In this document: in pieces, positions 53,561 through 64,000 of the stretch
Layout of the letters: each line of letters begins with the position of its first letter
Position numbering within the stretch: position 1 is the stretch's first letter
Origin: Oenanthe sinensis
Lineage: Eukaryota; Streptophyta; Magnoliopsida; Apiales; Apiaceae
NCBI GenBank assembly: GCA_028671895.1
Contig: CM053796.1
Location: 36,020,860 to 36,084,859 of the forward strand
Length of the DNA: 64,000 nt
Reading direction: 5' to 3'
The notes under the pieces: generated by a model
What the model was told of the DNA's origin: nothing
The model's input: the letters and a program-made list of their open reading frames with translations, nothing else
Databases searched by the model: none
Program-made: the position numbers and the translations under genes

Positions 53561-54475
53561 ATTGTGATTGTACATGGATTCAAGTCGGGTGGGATTAATA
53601 AATTATATATTGATTATTTTATATAATTTAAATATGTAATTTAAATTCTTTTATTATATCGGCTATGATAATATAATATATAATAAAAATTATTTATAGA
53701 TAAAATAATGATATTATTTTAATATTCATGAGATTTAATTAATAAGTTTTAATATTCATGAGATTTAATTAATAAGTTGTAATTTCAAGTAGAAGTTAAG
53801 TGAGGTATGTTATCAGATTGTTGTACAAAAAATGACTCACTGATTATAGAGTTATGTGTCAAATATATATGTTTTAAAATTAAATTATAATTATATCATA
53901 ATTCCATAAAAAAGTCGTATAAAAGGAAAACTTATGGATGATAAAAAAGAGTTGTATAAAAAAATGACTTACCGGACGGACGACCAACTAACCAAACTTT
54001 TTATTTTTCTTTAAATTTAATTATGAATTTTTTATTAATAAAAAGAGTTACAAATATATTAGAAATATTTTAATTAAAATTTAAATAAAAGAGTATATTT
54101 TAATGTAGGTAAAATAAAATATAATTTTAATTTTAAATAAATTAAAGTGTTTGAATTATGAGGAAAATCATAAGATTTAATGATATATTAAATAAAAATT
54201 ATAGGATAAATAGGATTCGTAAAAAAAATATAGAATATAATTTAAGTATAATATAATATTATCCTATTTTATTATCTTGTATAAAAGGACTACTGAGATT
54301 AGAGTTGTATATATGATTATGTTTTTTTTAAAATTATATTTTATTAAAATTGAATGATTAAAATTGTTTCTATGGTTCTCATAAAATTGAACGGTTAAGA
54401 TTTTTTGTATAGTTCATCCATTACCATACCTATGACCAAAGCTTTTAATCTTTCGATTATAATAATATAGTATAG
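53560..54475 (-). mobile_element. Helitron-like remnant, related to 6.1-6.8 kb
   Basis: On the minus strand the right end reads TCTATACTATATTATTATAA, a Helitron-like start. The interior at 54,030-54,170 (AATAAAAAGAGTTACAAATA, TTTTAATTAAAATTTAAATA) closely matches 6,320-6,480. An 18-base block TTAATATTCATGAGATTT is tandemly repeated at 53,730-53,765. The 3' end is not defined. No ORF. Confidence 0.45.
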
Positions 54476-55020
54476 ATTTATCATCAATTTCTGCTTCAAA
54501 ATTTAACTTAATTATATCAAATATATCCTCTACTCACAATAATTTTGATTCGAATTCGAATTTTATAAATTCAACTCAATTAATATATTTAATCCAAAAA
54601 TAATAATTTATAAAGTAGTTATTAATCAAATATGTATAAAATATTAACTAATTTCCATATTTTTTGTAATTATATTTATTTTTAACTGTTTGGAGATCTA
54701 TATATTGACACACACATATGCAGAGACAAATATTTGTTCAGACTTGCTCAACTATTGACCAAGATGCTCCCACCTTATTTTATAATAATATACATACATA
54801 TTCAACATAAATAAATAAATATATAATCATCATCATCATCATCATCTATAACACAACAACACATTTTCACACCCGATTTTAGCCTACAATTTCTAAACCT
54901 ATACTTTCATTTCATTCAAAACAAACTTCACCTTCTATCTCCAATACATGATTTGATATATATACACACATATAGACACAAACGCACAAATATATATATA
55001 TATATATATCAAAATCATCA
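54476..55020 (+). promoter_or_regulatory. Upstream region of the pPLAIII gene
   Basis: AT-rich. An (ATC)n run lies at about 54,826-54,846, and a leader-like CA/CT-rich stretch (CACATTTTCACACCCG, CTTCACCTTCTATCTCC) at about 54,860-54,950. TATA-like repeats are many, including a (TA)n run ending 10 bases before the ATG, so the core promoter cannot be fixed. Confidence 0.35.
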
Positions 55021-58000
55021 ATGGCTACAGTTCCATCAGAAATGAACGAACCGAGTATAGATACAGATAAGCTCAGCTATGAAATCTTCTCTATTCTCGA
55101 AACTAAGTTTCTCTTCGGCTACGACGACCGGAAACTATGGATTCCCAAGCAAATTTCTCCGGCGAACGATGACAAGACGTCGGGCGTTGCTTCCGCGGCG
55201 ATTAGCGACGCTGCGGCGAGCAATTTTAAGAATCAGAGAGGTAAAGTTTGTATCTTGAGCATCGACGGCGGTGGGTTGAGGAATATCATCGCCGGAAAAG
55301 CGTTGGCGTGTCTCGAACAAGCGTTGCGCAGGATTTCCGGTGATTCTGACGCGAGAATCGCTGATTTTTTCGATGTCGCTGCCGGAACCGGCGTCGGAGG
55401 GATTTTCACGGCGATGTTGTTCGGAACGAAGGATGACAAGCGTCCGATTTTTTCGGCGGATGACACGTGGCGGTTGATGACTGAGCACGGTAAAAAAATC
55501 TACGGTAAAAGTAAACCGGAAGGTAAATTGCTGAGTCGGATATTCAATAACGGTAAGAATAACGGCACGACGGCGTTAGAGAAAGTTGTTAAATCGGCGT
55601 TTATCGATAACGGAAAATGTTTAACGTTACGGAACACGTTAAAGCCGATTTTAATCCCGTGTTACGATTTGTCCAGCTCAGCACCGTTTTTATTTTCTCG
55701 CGCTGATGCAATCGAGTCGGACAGCTTTGATTTTCGTCTTTGGGAAGTGTGCCGCGCCACGTCAGCTGAACCGGGTTTGTTGGAACCGGTTGAGATGAGA
55801 TCAGTGGATGGCGCTACGCGGTGTGTCGCGGTGGACGGTGGTTTAGCGATGACTAATCCGACAGCTGCTGCGATTACTCATGTGTTGCATAATAAGCAGG
55901 AGTTTCCGTTTGTGAGGGGAGTTGAGGATATTTTGGTGCTTTCCGTCGGGAGTGGTGCGGTTCAAGAGAATTTCGAGTTTGAGCAAGTGAGGAGGTGGAA
56001 GGGGAAGGATTGGGCGAGGCCGATGGCGAGGATTTCCAGTGAAGCCTCTGCTGATTTGGTTGATCATTCGGTTGCCATGGCATTTGGGAGTGGTCATAGT
56101 AGTAATTATGTTCGGATACAGGTACAATTTTCCATATCTTCAGTATTATTATGCCAAGTTATTACATAGTATGTTTTGGAATATTTTGCTTGAGATCAAC
56201 TACTAGGGTGTAATCGAGTCCAATAGTTTGTCAAACTCGTTTATTGTGGAGTATTTTACCAAGTTTGATCATTTATGCACCTAGAATGCAGTAAGAGTGA
56301 GTTACTGGGAAGAACAGTACAGTACTTGTTACATGTATGGAGGTTGGGCAGTCGGATTATGACTTTGGTTAAAAGACCGAATTATTTGCTCAAGATTTAG
56401 TACTTTATTAAGTTAATGATAATAATGTGTTTGTCTTTAATTGATTTGGACGTTTTTGGGGTTTGTCACATTTTGCCACTTGGAATACATAAAACAGGCT
56501 GGTGCTTGGCAGGAGAGAGAAGGGGTTTATGGGTCTTTGCTTGGTAGGATAGGAATGTTTGTTAGATATAATTTGCCCGTGCATTCTTGGGGTTCTTGGG
56601 TTGTGTGGAAAAACCTGGGGAGACAAAATTGCCCACAGTAATCAAATATAGTGTTTGTTAGGCTCCTTTGTCCCTGCCTCTCTTCTAGGACCAACAGTCA
56701 CATTGCTTAGCTCAATAAAATGAAAACACGCCATGTTCATGGTTCACAGACGGTAGTTTATTTGTCTTGTGCTGCATGAATGTATGATAAGCTGATAGCT
56801 AGGTAGGTAGAAATTTAGTGTAATAGAAGATTTGATTCTTGAATTTTCATCCCAAGAGAAAAAAGTTTCTTTTTTTTCCCTCAGTATTTGCAATGTCTTT
56901 ATACATACATATATATAATAGAATGTTTTAAAACAAAATGCAGCAAGAACTAAGAACCCCACTAGAAAATAGTTGTTTTCGATGTATCAAAAGGGTTCTC
57001 TTTCCGGATAATACGAGACCACCCGGCAAGCAACAAAAACAATAGCAAATAACTTCGGATTGATGGCCTTGTACAGTTCGTTTTTTCTCTTCTTGACCCA
57101 TTCCATCTTTGTTGGTAGTATACGAAACGCACTTTTACAATTTTTTTAACTTGCGATTTAAAATATTAAGGTGGTAGATAATTATTTTGTGCTCAAGTGA
57201 GCATGCATGTGGTACCATGTCATTTTCATCTTCTTTCACCTAAAACAGAACATGGTGATAGTGCTATTCTTGTGGTGGTGGTTTTTGCCTTTTATCCTAT
57301 AATAATTTGTTTGGCAGGCAACGAACTGGTTAAACTTTACCATGAGTAGCACTGTTTTATTGTTATGGATCAACTTAGGAAAGGCAGAGTTTCCATTATT
57401 AGCAACTGTTTTTATATGAAGATCCACAAGTAATATAGTACTATGGTAGTATGGTCATGTACCATACACAATCATGCTGGCAATTTGGACCAATACTTGA
57501 TTCTTATATGTTTTACTATTAGAGTACTGTTCTTGTCCTAAAACTTGTGCATGAAAGGTGCCATGCCTTTGTTTTTTGTAAGACATGCTATATAAAGAGT
57601 ATGACAAGCGTGATGATGCTGGAACAGTTCTCTACATCATACTAACTATGTAACCATTATGCAGATAAAAAAGTTATCCCCTGAAATTTGGTTGTTGTAG
57701 GCATGGGCTGCTTCTTTATATATTTTTTGTATTGAATAAACTTTAATTCATGATGAGCAATCTTTTGGTGAACTAAACTTTGAATTTCTTGGATTGGTAT
57801 TGGGTCTTGGCATATTTATAATTCTGATAATGTGTGTGGAAGACTGATATTAAGACTTTTGTGGCAGGCAAATGGATCTAGTTCAAGTCGTTGCAGGGCA
57901 AATGTAGATTTGGATCCTAGTCCTAAAAACTTAAAAATGCTCTCAGAAATAGGGGATGAAATGCTGAAACAGAAAAACGTAGAATCTTTGCTGTTTGAGG

Positions 58001-58137
58001 GTAAGAGGATCGGGGAGCAGAGCAATTTCGAGAAGCTCGAGTGGTTTGCAGGAGAGCTTGTATCAGAGCATCAGAAGAGGAGTTGCAGGATAGCTCCCAC
58101 TGTTGCTTTTAAACAATCAAATCAGAAACATACTTAG
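55021..58137 (+). CDS. Patatin-related phospholipase A, pPLAIII type (2 exons)
   Basis: Exons 55021-56121 and 57868-58137 join in frame to 456 aa. The patatin fold starts with the oxyanion loop DGGG (82-85) and ends with the catalytic-dyad Asp in VDGG (271-274). The nucleophile elbow, GXSXG in classical patatins, reads GTGVG (122-126), so Ser is replaced by Gly124. This GXGXG form is the mark of the plant pPLAIII subgroup (PLP6-9 of Arabidopsis), which act on membrane glycerolipids and affect cell elongation, cellulose and lignin content. There is no signal peptide, so the enzyme is probably cytosolic or membrane-associated. The start has a good context (ATCAATGGC). Exon 1 is richer in CG dinucleotides than its surroundings. 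The one intron (1,746 bp) fits the subgroup. Confidence 0.92.
56122..57867 (+). other. Single intron of the pPLAIII gene
   Basis: Begins GTACAATTTTCC and ends TTTTGTGGCAG. No gene or defined element inside; the open frames on either strand show no domain. Confidence 0.75.
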
Positions 58138-60090
58138 CAAAATTCTCAAAACCTTTCAATTACGGTAAGCTTTCCATTTTCACTTTATTTTCACACAATT
58201 ATACAAATATCATATATTCACGTAGTATGATCTTAATGACATTTCACTATTCCTACATGGCTAACATCCCTGTCAAGGAGACGGGCCGATTTCAAACTAT
58301 TTGTTTTTCGTGATTTTTTAATCACAGGGACATTGTTATTGTCTAATTGTTGTGCCTGGTGGGCTCCTATTCTGTTGTCATTTTCTTTTCCCCTTCAACA
58401 TCCAGATGGAGTATTATACAAAAAGGGCATAGGCTAATCTTACTATTACTAGTAATTATAGTATATAAATAGGACCTGATTGAAAGGAATAAGCTATCCC
58501 TAAAGAGAGATTCAAGGATATCCTCTCTCCGTCTATGGGTTTCAAACTTTCAATCCAAGTTAAAAAGTATTTGCTTAACATTTTAGGGGATGATCAATAT
58601 GTGCATTTACCACACATATTCAGATCCCCAAGAGAGACCACAATGTAAAAGTAATGGCAAGGGAGCCTTGTTTACACTTGTGAGAGAATCATATCTTTGT
58701 GGTGCCCAGGAGACAAGACACAGTCTTACTTTTGCTTCCTCAATAATACCCCATATGACTTTTAAGATAAAGTTCATTACTTTCCTATTCAAGCTTCCAG
58801 CTTTGTGTACTGATATACCAGGTTAGCTTTTACTTTATCATCGATACAATCTGCAACATACATCCTCCTTTAACAAAAAAGATTAAATGAAATTAGAATT
58901 CTTGTAGGTATAGTTGCACCTTGTGAAGTCCAAAACTATTATATATATCAGGTGTCCCCACAGCAAGTATGTCTAATTAAAAGTACCAGTGGCCAATTAA
59001 AAACCACCGGAATGAATTAGTGTATCAGTTTGGCCTTTGATTGCTTCTCTTTCTTATCATAGTTTATGCTCATATTGAAATATTAATTAAGGGTACATTG
59101 TGAGTTGGTGCATGCTGAATGATTGCTAATGTTTTGGTTTCATTGAAGATTCTGGATAAAATTCACCTGTACAATTACCTACCAAAGTCAGCAAAGAGAT
59201 GGTTGGTCAAAAGACAATAATTTCTACTAGTAGTCATTTTATTTAAAAGAAGAGAAAGTAAAAACATTCTGTCATGACACCAACTTCAAAACTTTTTACT
59301 TTGCTCCTTTTGGCAGAAATTATCTCTACTGAGTTCACTTAATCACTTGAAAGTACTATTGAACTAGGTGAAAGTCTAATAGTGTATAGTTAAACTGTTT
59401 AATTCATCACAGTTGTGATTAAACTAAAGGTTACCGCATTTTAATGTTAATTTATCTCTAGCACTGTAGCATAGTGAATATATATTACGTCTCTTATTAA
59501 CCAGAGATCGAGGATACAACATGCTTGATAATAATGTTTATTCTTATACTAAATGTTACTGTTTTGGAAAGCTGCTCCTTTGACATGCTTGTTAAAAAGA
59601 GGCTTTTTTATGAATGCAGGTGAAGGGCACATGATATTGTAAAAATGGAGAAGAGAAGTAATAGAGATAAGTAGTGAAAGCACCTGAAAGGTTAAGGGAA
59701 TTAGGTGGAGGTACACTCAACTGCAATTGTAAAGAAAAAAAAGGATGGGATGTGATGTTAATGGATGATCTTGGTGGGATTCTTTGCCTATCAGAGCACA
59801 GGCAATTGTTATGCCCACTCCACTTTTTCACTATGTACCAAATAGATCCAAGAGGATGGAGAAAATTTTAAATATATTGAGATTTGGTGAGTTTTAGTTC
59901 AAGGTCAAAAGCAATGGAAATACATCATGTAACATTTGAATGAATTCATAATGAATTATGAGGACTTGTATGTTGGGAAAATGTTCTTTTTTTCTTCCCT
60001 TGCCATCTTGTGTTCCCTCCTAAATCTGTTTGTTTTAGGACAAGTTTCTGCGGCACATATTTTTCTACACAGAGTTAATTATATTAAGAC
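58138..60090 (+). other. 3' region of the pPLAIII gene, possible UTR intron
   Basis: A good donor (TTACG|GTAAGC) follows the stop by 30 bases at 58,167/58,168, and a good acceptor (ATGAATGCAG) ends at 59,619/59,620, before a purine-rich, transcript-like stretch reaching about 60,000. A 3'UTR intron of about 1.45 kb is possible. No coding region is supported in between. Confidence 0.3.
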
Positions 60091-60093
60091 TTA

Positions 60094-60482
60094 GAGCAAC
60101 TCCAATAGAGTCCTAGTTCATTTTTTAAATTTAATATAAAATATTGGATCTTAGTAATTTAGGATATGTATAGGTATCTTGAACTTCAACAATGTTCCTT
60201 ATATCTTTTCCTCATTTTTTCATTTTATTATTAAAAACACTTTACTTCATTAAAGATGTACTAAATAATAGAGAGAGAAAGATATTATTTATAATATTTT
60301 ATTATAAAATATAAGTTAGAACATGTTTAGTAAAAAAGAATGATTACTTATTAATAAGTGAGTAAGGAATGATCCTAGTGAATTCTAGTAATATAAGTAA
60401 TCATTAAAATACTGTTGGAGCCCATGTTTCAGTTTCATTCTTTAAATTTTAGTTTAAGTACTTAAAGATGTCGAAAATGCTC
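60094..60482. mobile_element. Tourist-like (Harbinger-type) MITE
   Basis: 389 bp that starts GAGCAACTCCAATAGAGTCC and, on the other strand, GAGCATTTTCGACATC. It is flanked by TTA (60,091-60,093) and TAA (60,483-60,485). The ends match the type of the Harbinger element at 25.5-27.9 kb (GAGCA..CTCCA), so that family or a relative could have moved it. AT-rich interior, no ORF. Confidence 0.7.
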
Positions 60483-60485
60483 TAA

Positions 60486-63400
60486 GTTCGCACAGAACAG
60501 TAGTCTTTATTTAAATATTTAATCCAAAGCTCGAAAATGATGAATTTTATGTGTGGATGAAATATAATTTATACTCTTGTAAACCTATACGGGTGATCAC
60601 TCTAAGCATACGAGAAACACAAGGAATTTAAGTATAAGATAACAATATAATTTGTGATTCCATAGATACATAACACAATCTACTTTGTTTATGTTTAGAC
60701 ATTTAATTATCTATTTTCCATCTCCATGATATAATGCTATAATTAAGCATGATTTTGTTCTTTATCAATAAACAAAGATAAAGACCTAACTTTGCAATGG
60801 AATCTACTTTTAAATCCATAAGCAATTGAAAATGAACTAATCCTCGTTCTCATTCACACTCCATTCTTGACTTTATATGAATAGGTACATAATATACATC
60901 TTACTAAAATTATAATTGAATGTATGCAGAAGCTTTCAAGTTTCAACCCCAACTTGTGCTTAATATAATGATGCGGATAATGATGACTATGACTAGTGGG
61001 GTTCTTTGATTAAGTTGATAAGAGTAGTTAATCCAAGAGCAACGGTCATTTCTGCGCACAACTTGTAAAAAAGATATTCATCCTTTCCAGATTAATTATT
61101 CGATTTTGATTTTTCTATAATCCAATTTATTAAAATAACTAAAATTTATATATTATATAACTGAAAAAGATTTAAAAAACTATATTATTAAATATATATT
61201 TAATTTACTTTAAAATTTAATTTTAAAAAAAGCATATCCATAACAGATTAAAAAAAGTGTTTGATAAAAAATAAAAATATATAAAAGAATGTGTCTCAAT
61301 ACAATAAATAAATAAAATTATATCCATTATGTGACTGCAAAAAATAACAATAATCGTAAAAAATGGTAGTATACGAACACTTGTGTGATTCTGGTACTGT
61401 TTTGTTAATATGAATTATTAACAACAACAAAGGAGTTCCATACAATGCATGAATGGGAGGAAAGGATTTAAAGACTATGAGAAAAAAGGCAAGCCAATAA
61501 ACCATACACTTGTACTTACGTACACAATCTTTCTAGTTCTAAACATTAGCCTTTGTAAACTAGCAATTATTAAAGATGAAATTGAGTCATTATCACTATA
61601 TTTGGACTTGTTATGATTATTAATATCATTGCTGTTGTTGATAAGTACGAATTATTGTTGTTTGATTAGGTTAATATGTTCATTGTTTAGTGTCTTTTTC
61701 TAGAATATCTAATAGATTTTAAAATATAAAGAAAATAACCAATAATTTCTTCTTTTTTTAACAAACCGATAATTTCTTAATCTAGTGACTAGTGGTATCC
61801 TTGTTGGCTATTTTACATCAATCTAGTGCTGATGCGTGTATTGGAGGACAAGAACGATCATATTTTCATACTATTGTTGTGTTGTGCGAATGATGTAGCT
61901 CATTTGCGAGTAAGAGTAACACATTTTATGTCAGATCTCAAGTGGGTTGATACTGCTCCTGAGTTTAACTATGATACTTTTTTATTTGATTTAAGTAATG
62001 CAAGTACTTTAAATTTCAAAAAAAGAGAGTCAAGGGTTAGAACTTAAAACAGGTATAAAGTGGGTCTCCACGAATAAACACATTTGTTGCTACATTTTTA
62101 TTTTGAAAGGAGTTAATACTTAACCAATCCTTCTTTCTCACAATTCAAAAAATCGAAGTACAATTTAGCAAAAAAGATAAAAATAAAACCAAAGCAAGCT
62201 AGATTATTCTAAAAATAAAATATATCGATAATACCAAATGGGCTGAACTTGATTGCAGTGATGACATTGGCAGGCCCAATTTTATAGAGTTCTAGACTGT
62301 GCCAGGATATAGGTCTAACTTATTAGGTTCAGACTGTGCCAAAGAAACAGGGCCAATCACATTGCTTATATTGTTCTCTGTAAGTGTATGATTACTTAGA
62401 TTTGGGCTGCTTTCCTTGTTCATTTCATTTCACATGTTTACTTCTTATGTAAGCCCAAGAGATCGAGAGAGAATTTAATTCTATTACAAGCATTAAAATA
62501 TTATTATGGAAAAAACAACTTTTTTGCATTAGTTTATTAGATTAAATCAGTGATTCTTTAATAAATGTAAATTATATACCTATATATAATTGGAGTAAAT
62601 GGGTTAATGTGATAGGTGAAAATAAAACACATAAAATTAAAATCATATATCAAATAACCTCAATAGCCTACAAAATCATTATAAATTTTATAATTTAAAT
62701 TATAATTCATTTAATTTCATGTATCGAATAAAAATGAAAATAATAAAAGTATTAATAATAATATTATAATGTTTTTATAAATATGTACATATTCTAAAGT
62801 AAATTATAAGAAAACAATTATTATATAAATATTATTTATATAATATATAATAAAATAAAAAATATATATAACTAAAAATATTTTATTATATTAATATTTA
62901 AATATTTTTATAGATATGCAATATATATTAGAACAATCATATAAGTAATTAATAAATGTAGTTAACAGTAAAATAATATTTTTTATTTAATGTTATAAAA
63001 TGTAAATATATTAAAAGAATTATAATATATAAAATAAAATATATTAATTATAATAAATATATTTTAAATATTTAAAAGGTGTTCCGTCACGGGATTTAAG
63101 CTCGTACATATTGATAGACTTACCATTACAAACAAAGCTACAAACGCTATTTTCTATTATAATAGAAATATAATAATTATTTTTTCTTTAAAAATAGAAA
63201 TTTAATTAAATAGCAACTCTTAATACTACTAAAATATGTATAGATATGTGGAATATGTAAAACATAGTGAATGAATTTATATAAATACAGGTATTATTCC
63301 TCCCACATCTTTAATTATAAAAATGATAAAGAAAAAACCGAAACTATGTGAATCATTATAATAATAAAATAATTTTTAATAGTGAAATTAAAAAGTCAAA

Positions 63401-64000
63401 GTACATCCCATAACTCCTCCATGTCGTATTCAACCCATAAATAAATATTAAATTATTTTGAATTCATTAACATATTTATCAGATTAATGTGAACTTGTAA
63501 ATTCGATTTTACACGTGAAACTGACCTTAATTTGACTGCAAATTTGATCCAGTAGCCATTTCACTTTTTTGTATGATTTGTCTAATCAACATGGACAAAG
63601 CATGTTACCGGTTTCATCACTTTTTTTTAAAAAAATTGTCGAATAATCATTCCTTTTTATTTAGTGGGAAATTATTTTATTGACTTGACTAACTTTTTAT
63701 TCCACCATGAGGAAGCAGTGAAGCAGGAACTCAAGAGCCTACTTGGAACTAGGCTACTTCTGCTCTCAACTTCTCACTTTGTTTATACTGTATAATAATG
63801 TACAGTATATAATATAAATCTTGTCTGTTTTCTCTTTGTTCTTTCTTTGACTTTCATGATTAAAATTATCTTTCACATGCAAATTTAGCTTAAGATTTGT
63901 CTTGAGATTTTATGATCGAGATGATTAGAATTTAGGTTAAAGTTGAGTATAGTCTTTATCCTAAATTATGCACATGATTAACCCTTTTGGTAACTTTAAT
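60486..64000. other. AT-rich intergenic DNA, no gene seen
   Basis: No supported gene to the window end. A 73-codon open frame at 61,826-62,047 is unrecognised. The stretch 62,580-63,060 is extremely AT-rich. A slightly GC-richer stretch at 62,240-62,470 contains the repeated block GACTGTGCCA (twice within 45 bases) but nothing further. Confidence 0.45.

Noticed and set aside
55135..55488. 117-codon minus-strand ORF over the patatin-type exon
   Set aside because: Antisense shadow of a GC-richer exon, with no domain of its own.
57832..58137. ATG at 57,832 as the start of a separate 101-aa gene
   Set aside because: The first 12 codons are intron; the rest is exon 2 of the pPLAIII gene, joined by a clean AG acceptor at 57,867.
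61826..62047. 73-codon ORF near the right end
   Set aside because: No domain, no splice partner and AT-rich context; length is within chance for this composition.

Overview
The window is nuclear DNA of a flowering plant, most likely a eudicot. It is AT-rich, its genes have introns with GT..AG borders, and five plant protein genes can be recognised. Plant-type transposable elements (Athila-like Ty3/gypsy, Ty1/copia, PIF/Harbinger, hAT, Helitron-like, SINE and MITEs) fill much of the rest. The species cannot be named from the sequence alone.

Layout. At 0.1-3.6 kb on the minus strand lies a three-exon gene for a double-stranded-RNA-binding protein of the DRB2/DRB3/DRB5 type. From 3.6 to 13.1 kb there is AT-rich intergenic DNA with two copies of one MITE family in opposite orientation, a Helitron-like remnant, a possible orphan exon and a GC-richer island without an ORF. 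At 13.2-15.2 kb is a four-exon PIP2 aquaporin gene. The 15.2-19.0 kb interval holds a diverged duplication and no gene. At 19.06-19.51 kb is a small gene for a membrane-anchored arabinogalactan-like protein, followed by a tRNA-derived SINE. At 20.4-25.1 kb is the gene for V-ATPase subunit G, with a probable 5'UTR intron and a MITE and a tandem duplication in its introns.

From 25.5 to 52.6 kb is a nested transposon block. It contains: a decayed PIF/Harbinger element (25.5-27.9 kb) carrying an inner MITE; a complete, very young Athila-like LTR retrotransposon (28,086-38,849, TSD GTATG) that landed in a tandemly repeated MITE tail; an inverted-repeat element built of short palindromes and telomere-like CCCTAAA motifs (about 39.4-50.3 kb), split by a 9.8-kb minus-strand copia-type element (40,331-50,137, TSD CCCAT); and a 523-bp hAT element with a perfect 8-bp TSD (52,096-52,618). 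The copia-type element has nearly identical LTRs but only fossil pol sequence, so it is a non-autonomous family member. Its U3 carries a striking array of 13 copies of a TCGGTATGACTT motif.

At 55.0-58.1 kb is a two-exon patatin-related phospholipase gene of the pPLAIII type, in which the usual GXSXG motif is GTGVG. A possible non-coding last exon lies near 59.6 kb. From 60 to 64 kb there is a Tourist-like MITE and AT-rich DNA in which no gene is visible.

The host genes are functionally unrelated (small-RNA processing, water transport, cell-wall glycoprotein, proton pump, lipid acyl hydrolase) and are not an operon or cluster. No wholly new biochemical system is evident. The least ordinary structures are the palindromic telomere-like element and the U3 motif array of the non-autonomous retrotransposon.
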